Both the position numbers and the translations under genes were made by a program. Of a stretch of DNA of 64,000 bases, positions 14,566 to 24,781 are shown in pieces. Below the pieces are notes generated by a model. That model was not told where the DNA came from. It worked only from the letters and a program-made list of their open reading frames with translations, and did no database searches. Origin of the DNA: Rhodococcus_G sp042879035 (GTDB taxonomy: Bacteria > Actinomycetota > Actinomycetes > Mycobacteriales > Mycobacteriaceae); assembly GCF_042879035.1 (NCBI RefSeq), contig NZ_JBIAOU010000008.1:141828-205827 (forward strand), read 5' to 3'. Each line of letters opens with the position of its first letter. Position 1 is the stretch's first letter.

Positions 14566-15783
14566 TCACAGGCCCCGCAGGCGCCGCAGCGCCGAGCGCA
14601 GTCCCACGCGACGTCCCGTCACCGGGTCGACCCGTCCCACCCTCGCCAGGTCGCCACGGAACTTCCGCTCCGACGACGTCTCCGGCGCATCGTCGGCCGT
14701 CGCCCGAAGGTATCGGTCCGGCAGGGACAGCTTCAACACCGTCCGCAACGACTGCAGATACTGCCTGGCGAACGGGCCGGTCGTGTAGGGGAGGTCGTAC
14801 TTGTCGCACAACTCCTGCACCCGCACCGAGACCTCCCGCAGCCGGTTGCTGGGCAGGTCCGGGAACAGATGGTGCTCGATCTGGAAGCTGAGGTTCCCGG
14901 TCATGAAGTCGGTGACCCGCCCCCCCGAGATGTTGGCGCTGCCGAGCATCTGCCGCAGGTACCACTGCGGTTTCGTCTCCCGCTTCTGCTCCTCGATCGT
15001 GAACTTCTCGGCCCCGTCGGGGAAGTGACCGCAGAAGATCACCGCGTGCGCCCACACGTTGCGGATCACGTTCGCGGCCAGGTTCGCCGTCAGTGTGGTG
15101 CGCCACGCCGGGCCGGTCAGCGCCGGGAAGATCACGAAGTCCTTGACCACCTGCCGCGTCGCCTTGCGCGCGAACTCGCGGTCCACCTCGCGGCGGTGCT
15201 CCTCCCCCCGCAGTGCTTCGGCTTCCCGGGTGATGTGCCAGTCGTGCAGCGCGATTCCCCACTCGAAGGCCAGCGCGAGAACGACATTCGCGAGCGGCTG
15301 CACCAGGTTGACCGGGCGCCACGGCACGTCCCGGGTGATGCGGATGATCCCGAACTCGACGTCCTCGTCCATCCCGACGACGTTCGTGTACGTGTGATGG
15401 GAGTAGTTGTGGGCGCGCTTCCACTGCGCCGACGGGCCGGTCTGGTCCCACTCCCACGTCGTCGAGTGGATCTCCGGGTCGTTCATCCAGTCCCACTGGC
15501 CGTGCACGATGTTGTGCCCGAGCTCCATGTTCTCGATGATCTTCGCCACGCCGAGCATCGCGGTGCCCGCCAGCCATGTGGGCCGGTACCGGCTGCCGAG
15601 CAGGATCAGCCGGCCGCCGAACTCCAACGCCCGCTGCAGCCGGATCACGTTGTGGATGTACCGCGCGTCCCGCGCACCGCGCGAGTCCTCGACGTCCCGC
15701 CGGATCCGGTCGAGCTCCCGACCGAGTTCGTCGATGTCGGCGTCGGTCAGGTGGGCGAACTCGGCGATGTCGGTGATGGCCAT
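14566..15783 (-). CDS. Acyl-CoA/fatty acid desaturase, DesA3 family (copy 2)
   Basis: A 405-residue paralogue of the neighbouring desaturase, starting MAITDIAEFAHLTDADIDEL. The histidine boxes HNIVHG, HNYSHH and QIEHHLFP are intact. The start lies 8 nt after the reductase stop, so reductase and desaturase form one operon as in Rv3230c-Rv3229c (reductase-desA3); this copy is therefore the positional orthologue and the other the extra copy. The two differ most between the second and third histidine boxes and at the C-terminus, so they may prefer different chains. Confidence 0.92.
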   Translation of the reverse strand: MAITDIAEFAHLTDADIDELGRELDRIRRDVEDSRGARDARYIHNVIRLQRALEFGGRLILLGSRYRPTWLAGTAMLGVAKIIENMELGHNIVHGQWDWMNDPEIHSTTWEWDQTGPSAQWKRAHNYSHHTYTNVVGMDEDVEFGIIRITRDVPWRPVNLVQPLANVVLALAFEWGIALHDWHITREAEALRGEEHRREVDREFARKATRQVVKDFVIFPALTGPAWRTTLTANLAANVIRNVWAHAVIFCGHFPDGAEKFTIEEQKRETKPQWYLRQMLGSANISGGRVTDFMTGNLSFQIEHHLFPDLPSNRLREVSVRVQELCDKYDLPYTTGPFARQYLQSLRTVLKLSLPDRYLRATADDAPETSSERKFRGDLARVGRVDPVTGRRVGLRSALRRLRGL

Positions 15784-15791
15784 GACGTGCG

Positions 15792-16922
15792 CTACAGGTC
15801 GATCGTGCAGTCGCCGGCAGCAACGGAGATGCAGGTCTGGACCCGTTCGCCCTCGCCGTGCTCACGGCCCGACCGCAGGTCCCGCACATGCCCCGACACC
15901 AGCGGCGCGACGCAGGTCTGGCAGATCCCCATCCGGCAGCCGAACGGCATCTGCACACCGAGATTCTCTCCGGATTCGAGAATGGTTGTGGCGCCGTCGA
16001 TCTTGGCGGACCGGCCGGACTTGGCGAACGTGACCGTTCCGCCCTGCCCCGACATGTCCGCGCGGGAGATCGTGAAGCGTTCGGTGTGCAGACGATCGGC
16101 GATGCCGGCTTCGGCCCACTTCCTCTCGACCTCGTCGAGCATCTCGACCGGACCGCACGCCCAGGTCTGCCGATCCCGCCAGTCCGGGTACAACGCGTCC
16201 AGCTCGTCTAGCCGGAACCGGCCACCGGTGCTGGTGTGCCGGACATGCGGGACGAAACTCGGGTGGGAGTCGTGCAACCGGGCCAGTTCGTCGCCGAACA
16301 TCACGTCCTGCTCGGTGGGGGCCGAGTGCACGTGCACCACGTCGGGGAGCGTGTCCCGGCGCACCATCGACCGCAACATCGCCATGACGGGGGTGATGCC
16401 GCTGCCCGCGGTGAGGAACAGGATCTTCTCCGGCGGCGGTTCCGGCAGCAAGAAGTTGCCCTGCGGGGCGGCGAGCCGCACCACGGTGCCCGCCGGGACA
16501 CCGTTGATCAGGTGACTCGACAGCCGGCCCTCCGGCATCGCCTTGACCGCGATGGTGATCAGCTTGTGGTCCCGACTCGGCGGTGAGGTCAACGAGTACG
16601 ACCGCCAGTGGAAGCGCCCGTCGACGAGGATCCCGATGCCGATGTACTGACCGGGCTTGTAGTCGAAGTCGAAACCCCATCCCGGCCGGATGACGAGGGT
16701 TGCCGAATCGGAGGTCTCCTCGCGGACCTCGACGATCTTGCCGCGCAACTCCCGCGCCGACCACAGCGGATTCGCCAGGTGCAGGAAGTCGTCCGGCAGC
16801 AGCGGGGTCGTCACCCTTGTCACCGCGCCGCGCAACATGTTCACACTCGGCCGTCGCGGTGCCGAGACGTCAGCCGCCGGTGCCTCGAGCCACTTCCTCA
16901 AACCCATGAAAATTCCGTCCAC
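15792..16922 (-). CDS. Ferredoxin reductase with C-terminal 2Fe-2S domain, desaturase electron donor
   Basis: A 376-residue protein: FAD-binding domain with HWRSYSLTS (about 105-113), NAD-binding domain with FLTAGSGITPVMAMLRSM (about 168-185) and CGPVEML, then a plant-type ferredoxin domain with FGCRMGICQTC and a fourth cysteine about 29 residues later (C-x4-C-x2-C-x29-C). In mycobacteria the homologue Rv3230c passes NADPH electrons to DesA3. GTG 16922 is chosen because TAACCT lies six nucleotides upstream, the leaderless pattern seen elsewhere here; ATG 16907 (MGLRKWLEAP) is the alternative. The operator overlaps this -10 box. Confidence 0.9.
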   Translation of the reverse strand: MDGIFMGLRKWLEAPAADVSAPRRPSVNMLRGAVTRVTTPLLPDDFLHLANPLWSARELRGKIVEVREETSDSATLVIRPGWGFDFDYKPGQYIGIGILVDGRFHWRSYSLTSPPSRDHKLITIAVKAMPEGRLSSHLINGVPAGTVVRLAAPQGNFLLPEPPPEKILFLTAGSGITPVMAMLRSMVRRDTLPDVVHVHSAPTEQDVMFGDELARLHDSHPSFVPHVRHTSTGGRFRLDELDALYPDWRDRQTWACGPVEMLDEVERKWAEAGIADRLHTERFTISRADMSGQGGTVTFAKSGRSAKIDGATTILESGENLGVQMPFGCRMGICQTCVAPLVSGHVRDLRSGREHGEGERVQTCISVAAGDCTIDL

Positions 16923-16928
16923 TCGCCC

Positions 16929-16950
16929 AGGTTACGGTTCCGTAGGTTAC
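16929..16950 (-). promoter_or_regulatory. Promoter and operator of the reductase-desaturase operon
   Basis: GTTACGGTTCCGTAGGTTAC (16931-16950) differs by one base from 14524-14543 before desaturase copy 1. The minus-strand -10 box TAACCT (16929-16934) is inside it, so a bound protein would block transcription. Confidence 0.65.
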
Positions 16951-17000
16951 CCGTCGGGCGGCCAACCTGTCACGCAGTCTCCACGGTACCCGTCCGGGCG

Positions 17001-17534
17001 TCAGAGAAGCTCGAGCAGAAAGGGCAGTTCCTGGGTGGCGTACCAGGCCAGCTCGTGGTCCTCGGCGTCGCCGAGCACGAACTCCGCGTCCGCATCGCCC
17101 AGATCCGCGTCGTCCACGACCGCGGACGCCCGTTCGATCGCGCGCTCAGCCTCCGACAGGTCCACGTGCACCGACGCCACCGACGCCAGCGTCAGCGGCG
17201 CACCCAGCCGGACGACGGCGTCGTCCAGGTCCGGCCGCAGCGTCACGTCGTCGACGTCGGCGGCGATCACCGCCCGCCGGAACACCACACCCTCACGCGC
17301 ACCGGACGACGAGTCACCCGTCTCGGCGTCACCGGTCTCGGCGGCGATCAGCCGCAACGACGCGCGCGCCGCCTCCGCCATGGCCACCTCGGCCAGCTCG
17401 TCGTCGTCGCCGGCCGCATAGGACTCGCGCAGCGTCGGTGTCACCGCGAACGCCGTCCGGCTGACCGGCACGAGCTCCTCCTCGGCCACCAACCGCTGCA
17501 GCATCGCGATCGTCGCGGGCACGTAGACCCTCAT
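17001..17534 (-). CDS. Conserved actinobacterial protein of unknown function (Rv3231c-like)
   Basis: A 177-residue protein starting MRVYVPATIAMLQRLVAEEE, the pattern of the DUF6912 family. It is acidic, with Ala/Asp-rich segments and no membrane helix or recognised catalytic motif. The ending ELAWYATQELPFLLELL is typical of the family. It sits 9 nt after the wax ester synthase-like gene, so the two are probably co-transcribed, and the place beside the desaturase genes matches M. tuberculosis. Function unknown. Confidence 0.75.
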   Translation of the reverse strand: MRVYVPATIAMLQRLVAEEELVPVSRTAFAVTPTLRESYAAGDDDELAEVAMAEAARASLRLIAAETGDAETGDSSSGAREGVVFRRAVIAADVDDVTLRPDLDDAVVRLGAPLTLASVASVHVDLSEAERAIERASAVVDDADLGDADAEFVLGDAEDHELAWYATQELPFLLELL

Positions 17535-17543
17535 GCATTCCCC

Positions 17544-18977
17544 TTACCGGCAGGCTTCCACCAACTCGTCCAGTGCTTCGTACAGCAACGCGGTGATCAC
17601 ATCGACGTCCGACATCGCGTCCCTGTCACCGTTCAAACCGTAGTAGACGTGGCCGTCGTACGACGTCAGGCCGATGCTCAGGGCCTGATTCCGGATCAGC
17701 GGTGACACCGGGTACGTCTCGAGCAGGTGGGCGCCGCCGAGGCACAAGCCCGCCTGCGGCCCCGGCGCGTTCGTGATCATCACGTTGAACATGCGCTGCG
17801 ACAGACCGCTCGCCATCCGCAGGCCCATCGCGTGCAGGGTCGCCGGTGCCGTCCCCGAGACCCGCACCAGCGTCTGCGCGGTCATCGTTCGGTTCTGCCG
17901 GGTGTGCGCCTCCGTCGCGTGCGCGATGTGCGAGAGCCGGACGATCGGATTCGGTTCTCCCACAGGAAGATCGATCAACAGTGACGATGTGCGACGCTCC
18001 TCGTTGCCCGACGCCGTACCCGGCTCGACCGGTCCGTTCACCTGATCCATGCCCGGAGGCCCCTCACCCGGGCGGTGGACCGCGATCGGCACCATCGCGC
18101 GGATCGTCGAGAACGCGGTGACCGGCTCCCCCCGCGACAGCAACCAGTTCCGCAGCGCACCGGTCAGGACCGACAGCACCACGTCGTTGACCGAGCAGCC
18201 GAACTTCGCCCGGACCGTTCGATAGTCCTCGAGCGACGTCTTCGCCGTCGTGAACCGGCGATTGCGCGAAATGGTGGCGTTCAACGGCGACGCGGGCGCG
18301 ACCGTGGCCGCGGTCCGCAACAGTGCGGCCACGTTTCCCACCGCGCTCGTCGCGGAGCCGACGATGTCACCGACCAGCATCCGGAGCGTCGCGATCCCCT
18401 CCGCGGGACGCGTGATCATCTCCGCGATCGCGCCCGCCACCAGTTCCGCCTCGTGCGGTTCCCGCTCCGGCCGCCACAGTTCCTCGTCGACCTCGCGCGG
18501 CTTGCCGCAGGCGTCGAAGATCACCTGGCCGATCTCGAGAGCGCCGAGACCGTCGACCAACGCCGAATGCGACTTGGTGAAGATCGCGATCCGATCGTCG
18601 GCCAGCCCCTCGACGAGATACATCTCCCACAACGGGCGGCTGCGGTCCAGTGGCCGCGACGTCAACCGGGCGACCAGATCGTGAAGTTGCTCGTCCGAAC
18701 CCGGCTTCGGCAGCGCGGACCGGCGCACGTGGTAGGTGATGTCGAAGTCCCTGTCGTCGACCCACACCGGCCGAGCCAGGCCGAACGCGACCTCCCGGAC
18801 CCGCTGCCGGTATCGCGGCGCCAACGGCAGCCTGCGCTCGACGTGGGTGAGCAGGTCCTCGTAATCCAGCCCACCCTCCGGGGGTCGCAGGATCGCCAGG
18901 GACCCCAGGTGCATTGGAGTGCTGCTCGCCTCCAGGAAGTAGAAGGACGCGTCCTGCGTCGTCAACCTCGTGTTCAT
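17544..18977 (-). CDS. Wax ester synthase/diacylglycerol acyltransferase family protein with altered active site
   Basis: A 477-residue WS/DGAT protein, full length for the family, with RPLWEMYLVEGL, CSVNDVVLSVLTGALRNWL (about 280-298), MVPIAVHRP and MITNAPGPQ. These enzymes join acyl-CoA to diacylglycerol or fatty alcohol to make storage lipid, abundant in rhodococci. The catalytic HHxxxDG motif here reads HSALVDG (about residue 135): the second histidine, usually the general base, is serine. It may be inactive, slow or differently used. ATG 18977 overlaps the stop of the HAD gene (ATGA). Confidence 0.85.
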   Translation of the reverse strand: MNTRLTTQDASFYFLEASSTPMHLGSLAILRPPEGGLDYEDLLTHVERRLPLAPRYRQRVREVAFGLARPVWVDDRDFDITYHVRRSALPKPGSDEQLHDLVARLTSRPLDRSRPLWEMYLVEGLADDRIAIFTKSHSALVDGLGALEIGQVIFDACGKPREVDEELWRPEREPHEAELVAGAIAEMITRPAEGIATLRMLVGDIVGSATSAVGNVAALLRTAATVAPASPLNATISRNRRFTTAKTSLEDYRTVRAKFGCSVNDVVLSVLTGALRNWLLSRGEPVTAFSTIRAMVPIAVHRPGEGPPGMDQVNGPVEPGTASGNEERRTSSLLIDLPVGEPNPIVRLSHIAHATEAHTRQNRTMTAQTLVRVSGTAPATLHAMGLRMASGLSQRMFNVMITNAPGPQAGLCLGGAHLLETYPVSPLIRNQALSIGLTSYDGHVYYGLNGDRDAMSDVDVITALLYEALDELVEACR

Positions 18978-19414
18978 TCCCCGCTGTCCCCCGTCCCGAC
19001 GTGCCCGTGACCGAACTCGTGGTCGAACAGTATCCGGAGCTCCGCCACGGTCGTCGCGGTATCCGTGTGGTGGACACCGACCATGCCGACCGCGACGGCA
19101 CCCCGCACATTGACCGCCAGGTCGTCGACGAACACGCACTGACCCGGATCGAGATCCAGCTGCGCCGCGGCGTGCCGATAGATCCGCGAATCGGGTTTGG
19201 CGACACCGACATCCCCGGACAGCACCACCTCGTCGACGAAGCGCCCGTCACCCAGCCTCCGCAGCGGCTCACCGCCGGGGCCGCCGGGGTCGTTGCTGAG
19301 CAGGGCCGTACGCACCCCGCGCGACCGCAGTTCCGCGACGTACGCGGTCAGCACCTCCACGTCCGCGCGCGCACCGTCGAGCACACCACCGACGTCCAAC
19401 AGCAAGCCCCACAT
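18974..19414 (-). CDS. HAD-like hydrolase
   Basis: A 146-residue haloacid dehalogenase-type protein lacking a large cap. Motif I is LLLDVGGVLDG (first Asp nucleophile, with Gly instead of the usual second Asp), motif II LSND, motif III GVAKPDSRIY and motif IV CVFVDDLAVNV. The DxGGV form is common in the epoxide hydrolase N-terminal/dehalogenase branch. Substrate unknown. ATG 19414 gives MWGLLLDV; ATG 19426 is also possible. The stop overlaps the next start, so it is co-translated with the acyltransferase-like gene. Confidence 0.8.
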   Translation of the reverse strand: MWGLLLDVGGVLDGARADVEVLTAYVAELRSRGVRTALLSNDPGGPGGEPLRRLGDGRFVDEVVLSGDVGVAKPDSRIYRHAAAQLDLDPGQCVFVDDLAVNVRGAVAVGMVGVHHTDTATTVAELRILFDHEFGHGHVGTGDSGE

Positions 19415-19592
19415 GGCGCCAACCATAGGGCGGCCGCCCGCTGTGCGCGACGCAAGGGCGCGGAACCCGTGCGAGCAATCGAGATTCGTGCGATCCTCTG
19501 CATCGTCCGGACTCTCCCCGGGCTCGACCACCGCGCGCCCAGCGCACCACCCGACGCCCTGCGCGCCCTCCGGCGCGACGAGGAGAGCCGAC

Positions 19593-20129
19593 ATGAGGAC
19601 CTACCTGACCGCCGCACCGAACGCGGAACCCCCTGCCACCGCAGCGCTTCCACCGCGGTGCCCCCGCCGACCCGACCTGCGCGCTCCGCGCCGCGTCCCC
19701 CACGACGCGGTCTCGCCGCGCCACCGGCACGCGACGGCAGCGGTGACCGGACGCCTGGACCCGAACCCGGCACAGCTCTGCGCCGAGGCCCACCGATTCG
19801 CCGAGACCGCGCTGCGCCTGACGCTCGAGGTCCTCGACCGGCGACGCCAGCCACCACGGCTGCGCGCGATGCTCGCACCGGCCCCGTTCGACCTCGTCGT
19901 CGCACTCAGCCGCCGGGACCTGCCGGGGCGGCGGCTCGGCGTCGCGCGGGTGCGGCGCATTCACGTGTGTCCCGCCGGCGCGGGCAGCGCCGAACTGTTC
20001 GGCAGCTACACCCGCGGCGACCGGACCTTCGCGATCGCGGGCCGGCTCGAGAACACGGCAGCGGCCCCGGGCACCGGCGGAACCGGCGCCCGGGGCGGCT
20101 GGATGTTCACGTCCCTGCAGATCGGCTGA
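19593..20129 (+). CDS. Rv3235-family protein
   Basis: A 178-residue protein with a Pro/Arg/Ala-rich first third and a conserved C-terminal domain beginning PAQLCAEAHRFAETALRLTL (about 60-80), as in M. tuberculosis Rv3235 and its actinobacterial relatives (DUF6459). Function unknown; the gene is regularly found next to secA. GAGGAGAG lies 6 nt before ATG 19593. Convergent with secA1, sharing a palindromic terminator that contains both stop codons. Confidence 0.85.
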   Translation: MRTYLTAAPNAEPPATAALPPRCPRRPDLRAPRRVPHDAVSPRHRHATAAVTGRLDPNPAQLCAEAHRFAETALRLTLEVLDRRRQPPRLRAMLAPAPFDLVVALSRRDLPGRRLGVARVRRIHVCPAGAGSAELFGSYTRGDRTFAIAGRLENTAAAPGTGGTGARGGWMFTSLQIG

Positions 20130-20143
20130 GTCGCCGCGGCGAC

Positions 20144-20148
<5 letters not shown>
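20125..20148. terminator. Shared palindromic terminator of Rv3235-like gene and secA1
   Basis: A perfect 24-bp palindrome (half: GCTGAGTCGCCG). One arm includes the TGA of the plus-strand gene (20127-20129), the other the TGA of secA1 (20144-20146). Confidence 0.8.
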
Positions 20149-23041
<2,893 letters not shown>

Positions 23042-23108
23042 GGGCTTGAACGTCCTCGGGTCTCGGTGGGCAGTGTGTACGCGGTGGACCCCGGCTGCCT
23101 TCACAGCA

Positions 23109-23146
23109 GGATCCGGTCGAGAGGAGCAAACCCCTCGACCGGATCC
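23109..23146 (-). terminator. Terminator between hpf and secA1
   Basis: A perfect 13-bp stem (GGATCCGGTCGAG and complement) with a 12-base loop. It lies downstream of hpf in the direction of transcription and would separate it from secA1. Confidence 0.8.
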
Positions 23147-23234
23147 CATGGTAGGCGTTGCGGCGACCGATCGAGTCGATCGACCGCTCATTCTTGTCTG
23201 TTGCTCAGGCTTGTCCGGCGGTTTCGGCCGTCGG

Positions 23235-23903
23235 TCACGCGAGCCGGATCAGGCCGTAGTCGAAGGCGTGCCTTCGGTACACGACGGAGGGGCGGTCCGT
23301 CTCCTTGTCCTGGAAGAGGAAGAAGTCGTGCCCGACGAGCTCCATCTCGTACAGTGCGTCGTCCACGGACATCGGCACCGCGGAGTGCACCTTGGTCCGG
23401 ACGATCTGTCCCGGACCCTCCGGTTGCTCCGGCTCGAGCGACAGCTCCGGTGAGATGCCGAGCGACTCGTCCTCGGCGAGGACCGCGGTCGCTTCCGCGA
23501 CGGACACCGGCGTCTTGTCACCGTAGTGCACGCGCCTGCGGTCCTTGGTTCGGCGGAGCCGGCTCTCCAGCTTCGCGGTGACACTCTCGAAGGCGGCGTA
23601 GAAACTGTCGGCTGCGGCTTCCGCGCGGACGACGGGGCCCTTGCCCCGCGCGGTGATCTCGACCCGTTGGCAGTTCTTCGCCTGCCGTCGATTTCGTTCG
23701 TGTTGGAGTTCGACGTCGAAGTGGTAGATCGTGGGGTCGAATCGCTCGAGTCGAGCGAGCTTCTCGGAAACGTAAACCCGGAAATGGTCCGGGACCTCGA
23801 CATTGCGGCCCTTCACCACGATTTCGGAGCGTGGGGCATCGGTTTGCCCGGTGGTTTCTGCAGCGTCCTGAACAAAGGCAGTTGCTGTCGAAGGGGTCGT
23901 CAC
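23235..23903 (-). CDS. hpf: Long-form ribosome hibernation promoting factor
   Basis: A 222-residue long HPF. The N-terminal S30AE domain (about 27-125: VVKGRNVEVPDHFRVYVSEK, HFDVELQHERNRR) binds 30S; the C-terminal domain (about 165-220: DDALYEMELVGHDFFLFQDK) dimerises ribosomes into 100S particles. GTG 23903 follows GGGAGGTACGC, a good site. The first 25 residues are a low-complexity tail usual in actinobacteria. Position upstream of secA1 and downstream of comF matches Rv3241c. Confidence 0.95.
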   Translation of the reverse strand: MTTPSTATAFVQDAAETTGQTDAPRSEIVVKGRNVEVPDHFRVYVSEKLARLERFDPTIYHFDVELQHERNRRQAKNCQRVEITARGKGPVVRAEAAADSFYAAFESVTAKLESRLRRTKDRRRVHYGDKTPVSVAEATAVLAEDESLGISPELSLEPEQPEGPGQIVRTKVHSAVPMSVDDALYEMELVGHDFFLFQDKETDRPSVVYRRHAFDYGLIRLA

Positions 23904-24076
23904 GCGTACCTCCCGAATACGGCCGAGTCAATGAGTTGGACTGCGGCGGATGAGCTACGCCGGGAAGGGGACCGCCCGGCGTCAGGATCGGAACTATCAC
24001 CTCCCACCTGTTCGTCGGTTGTGGTGGCGACGCTAGTACGAGTTCGGGCCAAGTGCCAGTATTGACCTCGATTGAT

Positions 24077-24736
24077 TCATGCGGTCGTGATCACAAGGAT
24101 CGCGTCGACGCGCACCCCCGCCGCCGCGAGCGCCCGAACCGACTCGGCGGCGGTCGCCCCGGTGGTCAGCACGTCGTCGGTCAGCACCACGCAATCCGAC
24201 GGACCGGTGGCCCGCGTCGGCGCCACCCGAATCCGGCCGGTGAGGTTCGCCACCCGTTCGCGAGCCGAAAGACCGACCGAATCCTTCACTCCCGCAGAGA
24301 ATTTCAGAATCGGCGCGACCCGAACCGGTTCCCTGTCCAGCGCCGAGGCGGCACGGCGCGCCGTCGCCAGCACCGGATCGCCACCACGAGCGCGTGCCGC
24401 ACGAGGCCGCGTCGGCGCGGGCACCAGGGTCAAGCGGGCCAGCTCCGGTGGGTCGATCTCACCGGCCTCCCGAAGCGCGCGGAGCGCGTCGGCGAGCGCA
24501 GTTCCGAGCGGACGGGTCAGGTCGCGCCGGCCCCGTTCCTTCGCCGCGACGACGGCCTCGCGCCGCGGTCCGGCGTGAGTTCCCAACGCCCACACCGGCG
24601 GTCCCGGATCCACCCGCGGCGCAACCGCGATCGGCTCCCCTGCCAGCTGCTCGGCGCAGCGCGGGCACCACAGGGTGCCGACCGCACGACAGCCCCCGCA
24701 CTCGCGGGGCAGGACCAGATCGAGGAGGGTGCGCAT
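24077..24736 (-). CDS. comF: ComF family phosphoribosyltransferase-like protein
   Basis: A 219-residue ComF protein. CGGC and CPRC near the N-terminus form the zinc site, and CVVLTDDVLTTGATAAESVR (about 185-205) is the PRPP-binding loop. ComF is linked to natural DNA uptake in other bacteria, but in actinobacteria its job is unknown. ATG 24736 gives MRTLLDLVLP, the common start; an ATG 15 nt upstream is less likely. It begins 45 nt after lpqB, so may belong to the mtrAB-lpqB transcript, with hpf starting a new one after a 173-nt gap. Confidence 0.9.
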   Translation of the reverse strand: MRTLLDLVLPRECGGCRAVGTLWCPRCAEQLAGEPIAVAPRVDPGPPVWALGTHAGPRREAVVAAKERGRRDLTRPLGTALADALRALREAGEIDPPELARLTLVPAPTRPRAARARGGDPVLATARRAASALDREPVRVAPILKFSAGVKDSVGLSARERVANLTGRIRVAPTRATGPSDCVVLTDDVLTTGATAAESVRALAAAGVRVDAILVITTA

Positions 24737-24781
24737 GGCGGCAGTGTGCACCGCCGTACCGACACACTCGACGCACGTGCC

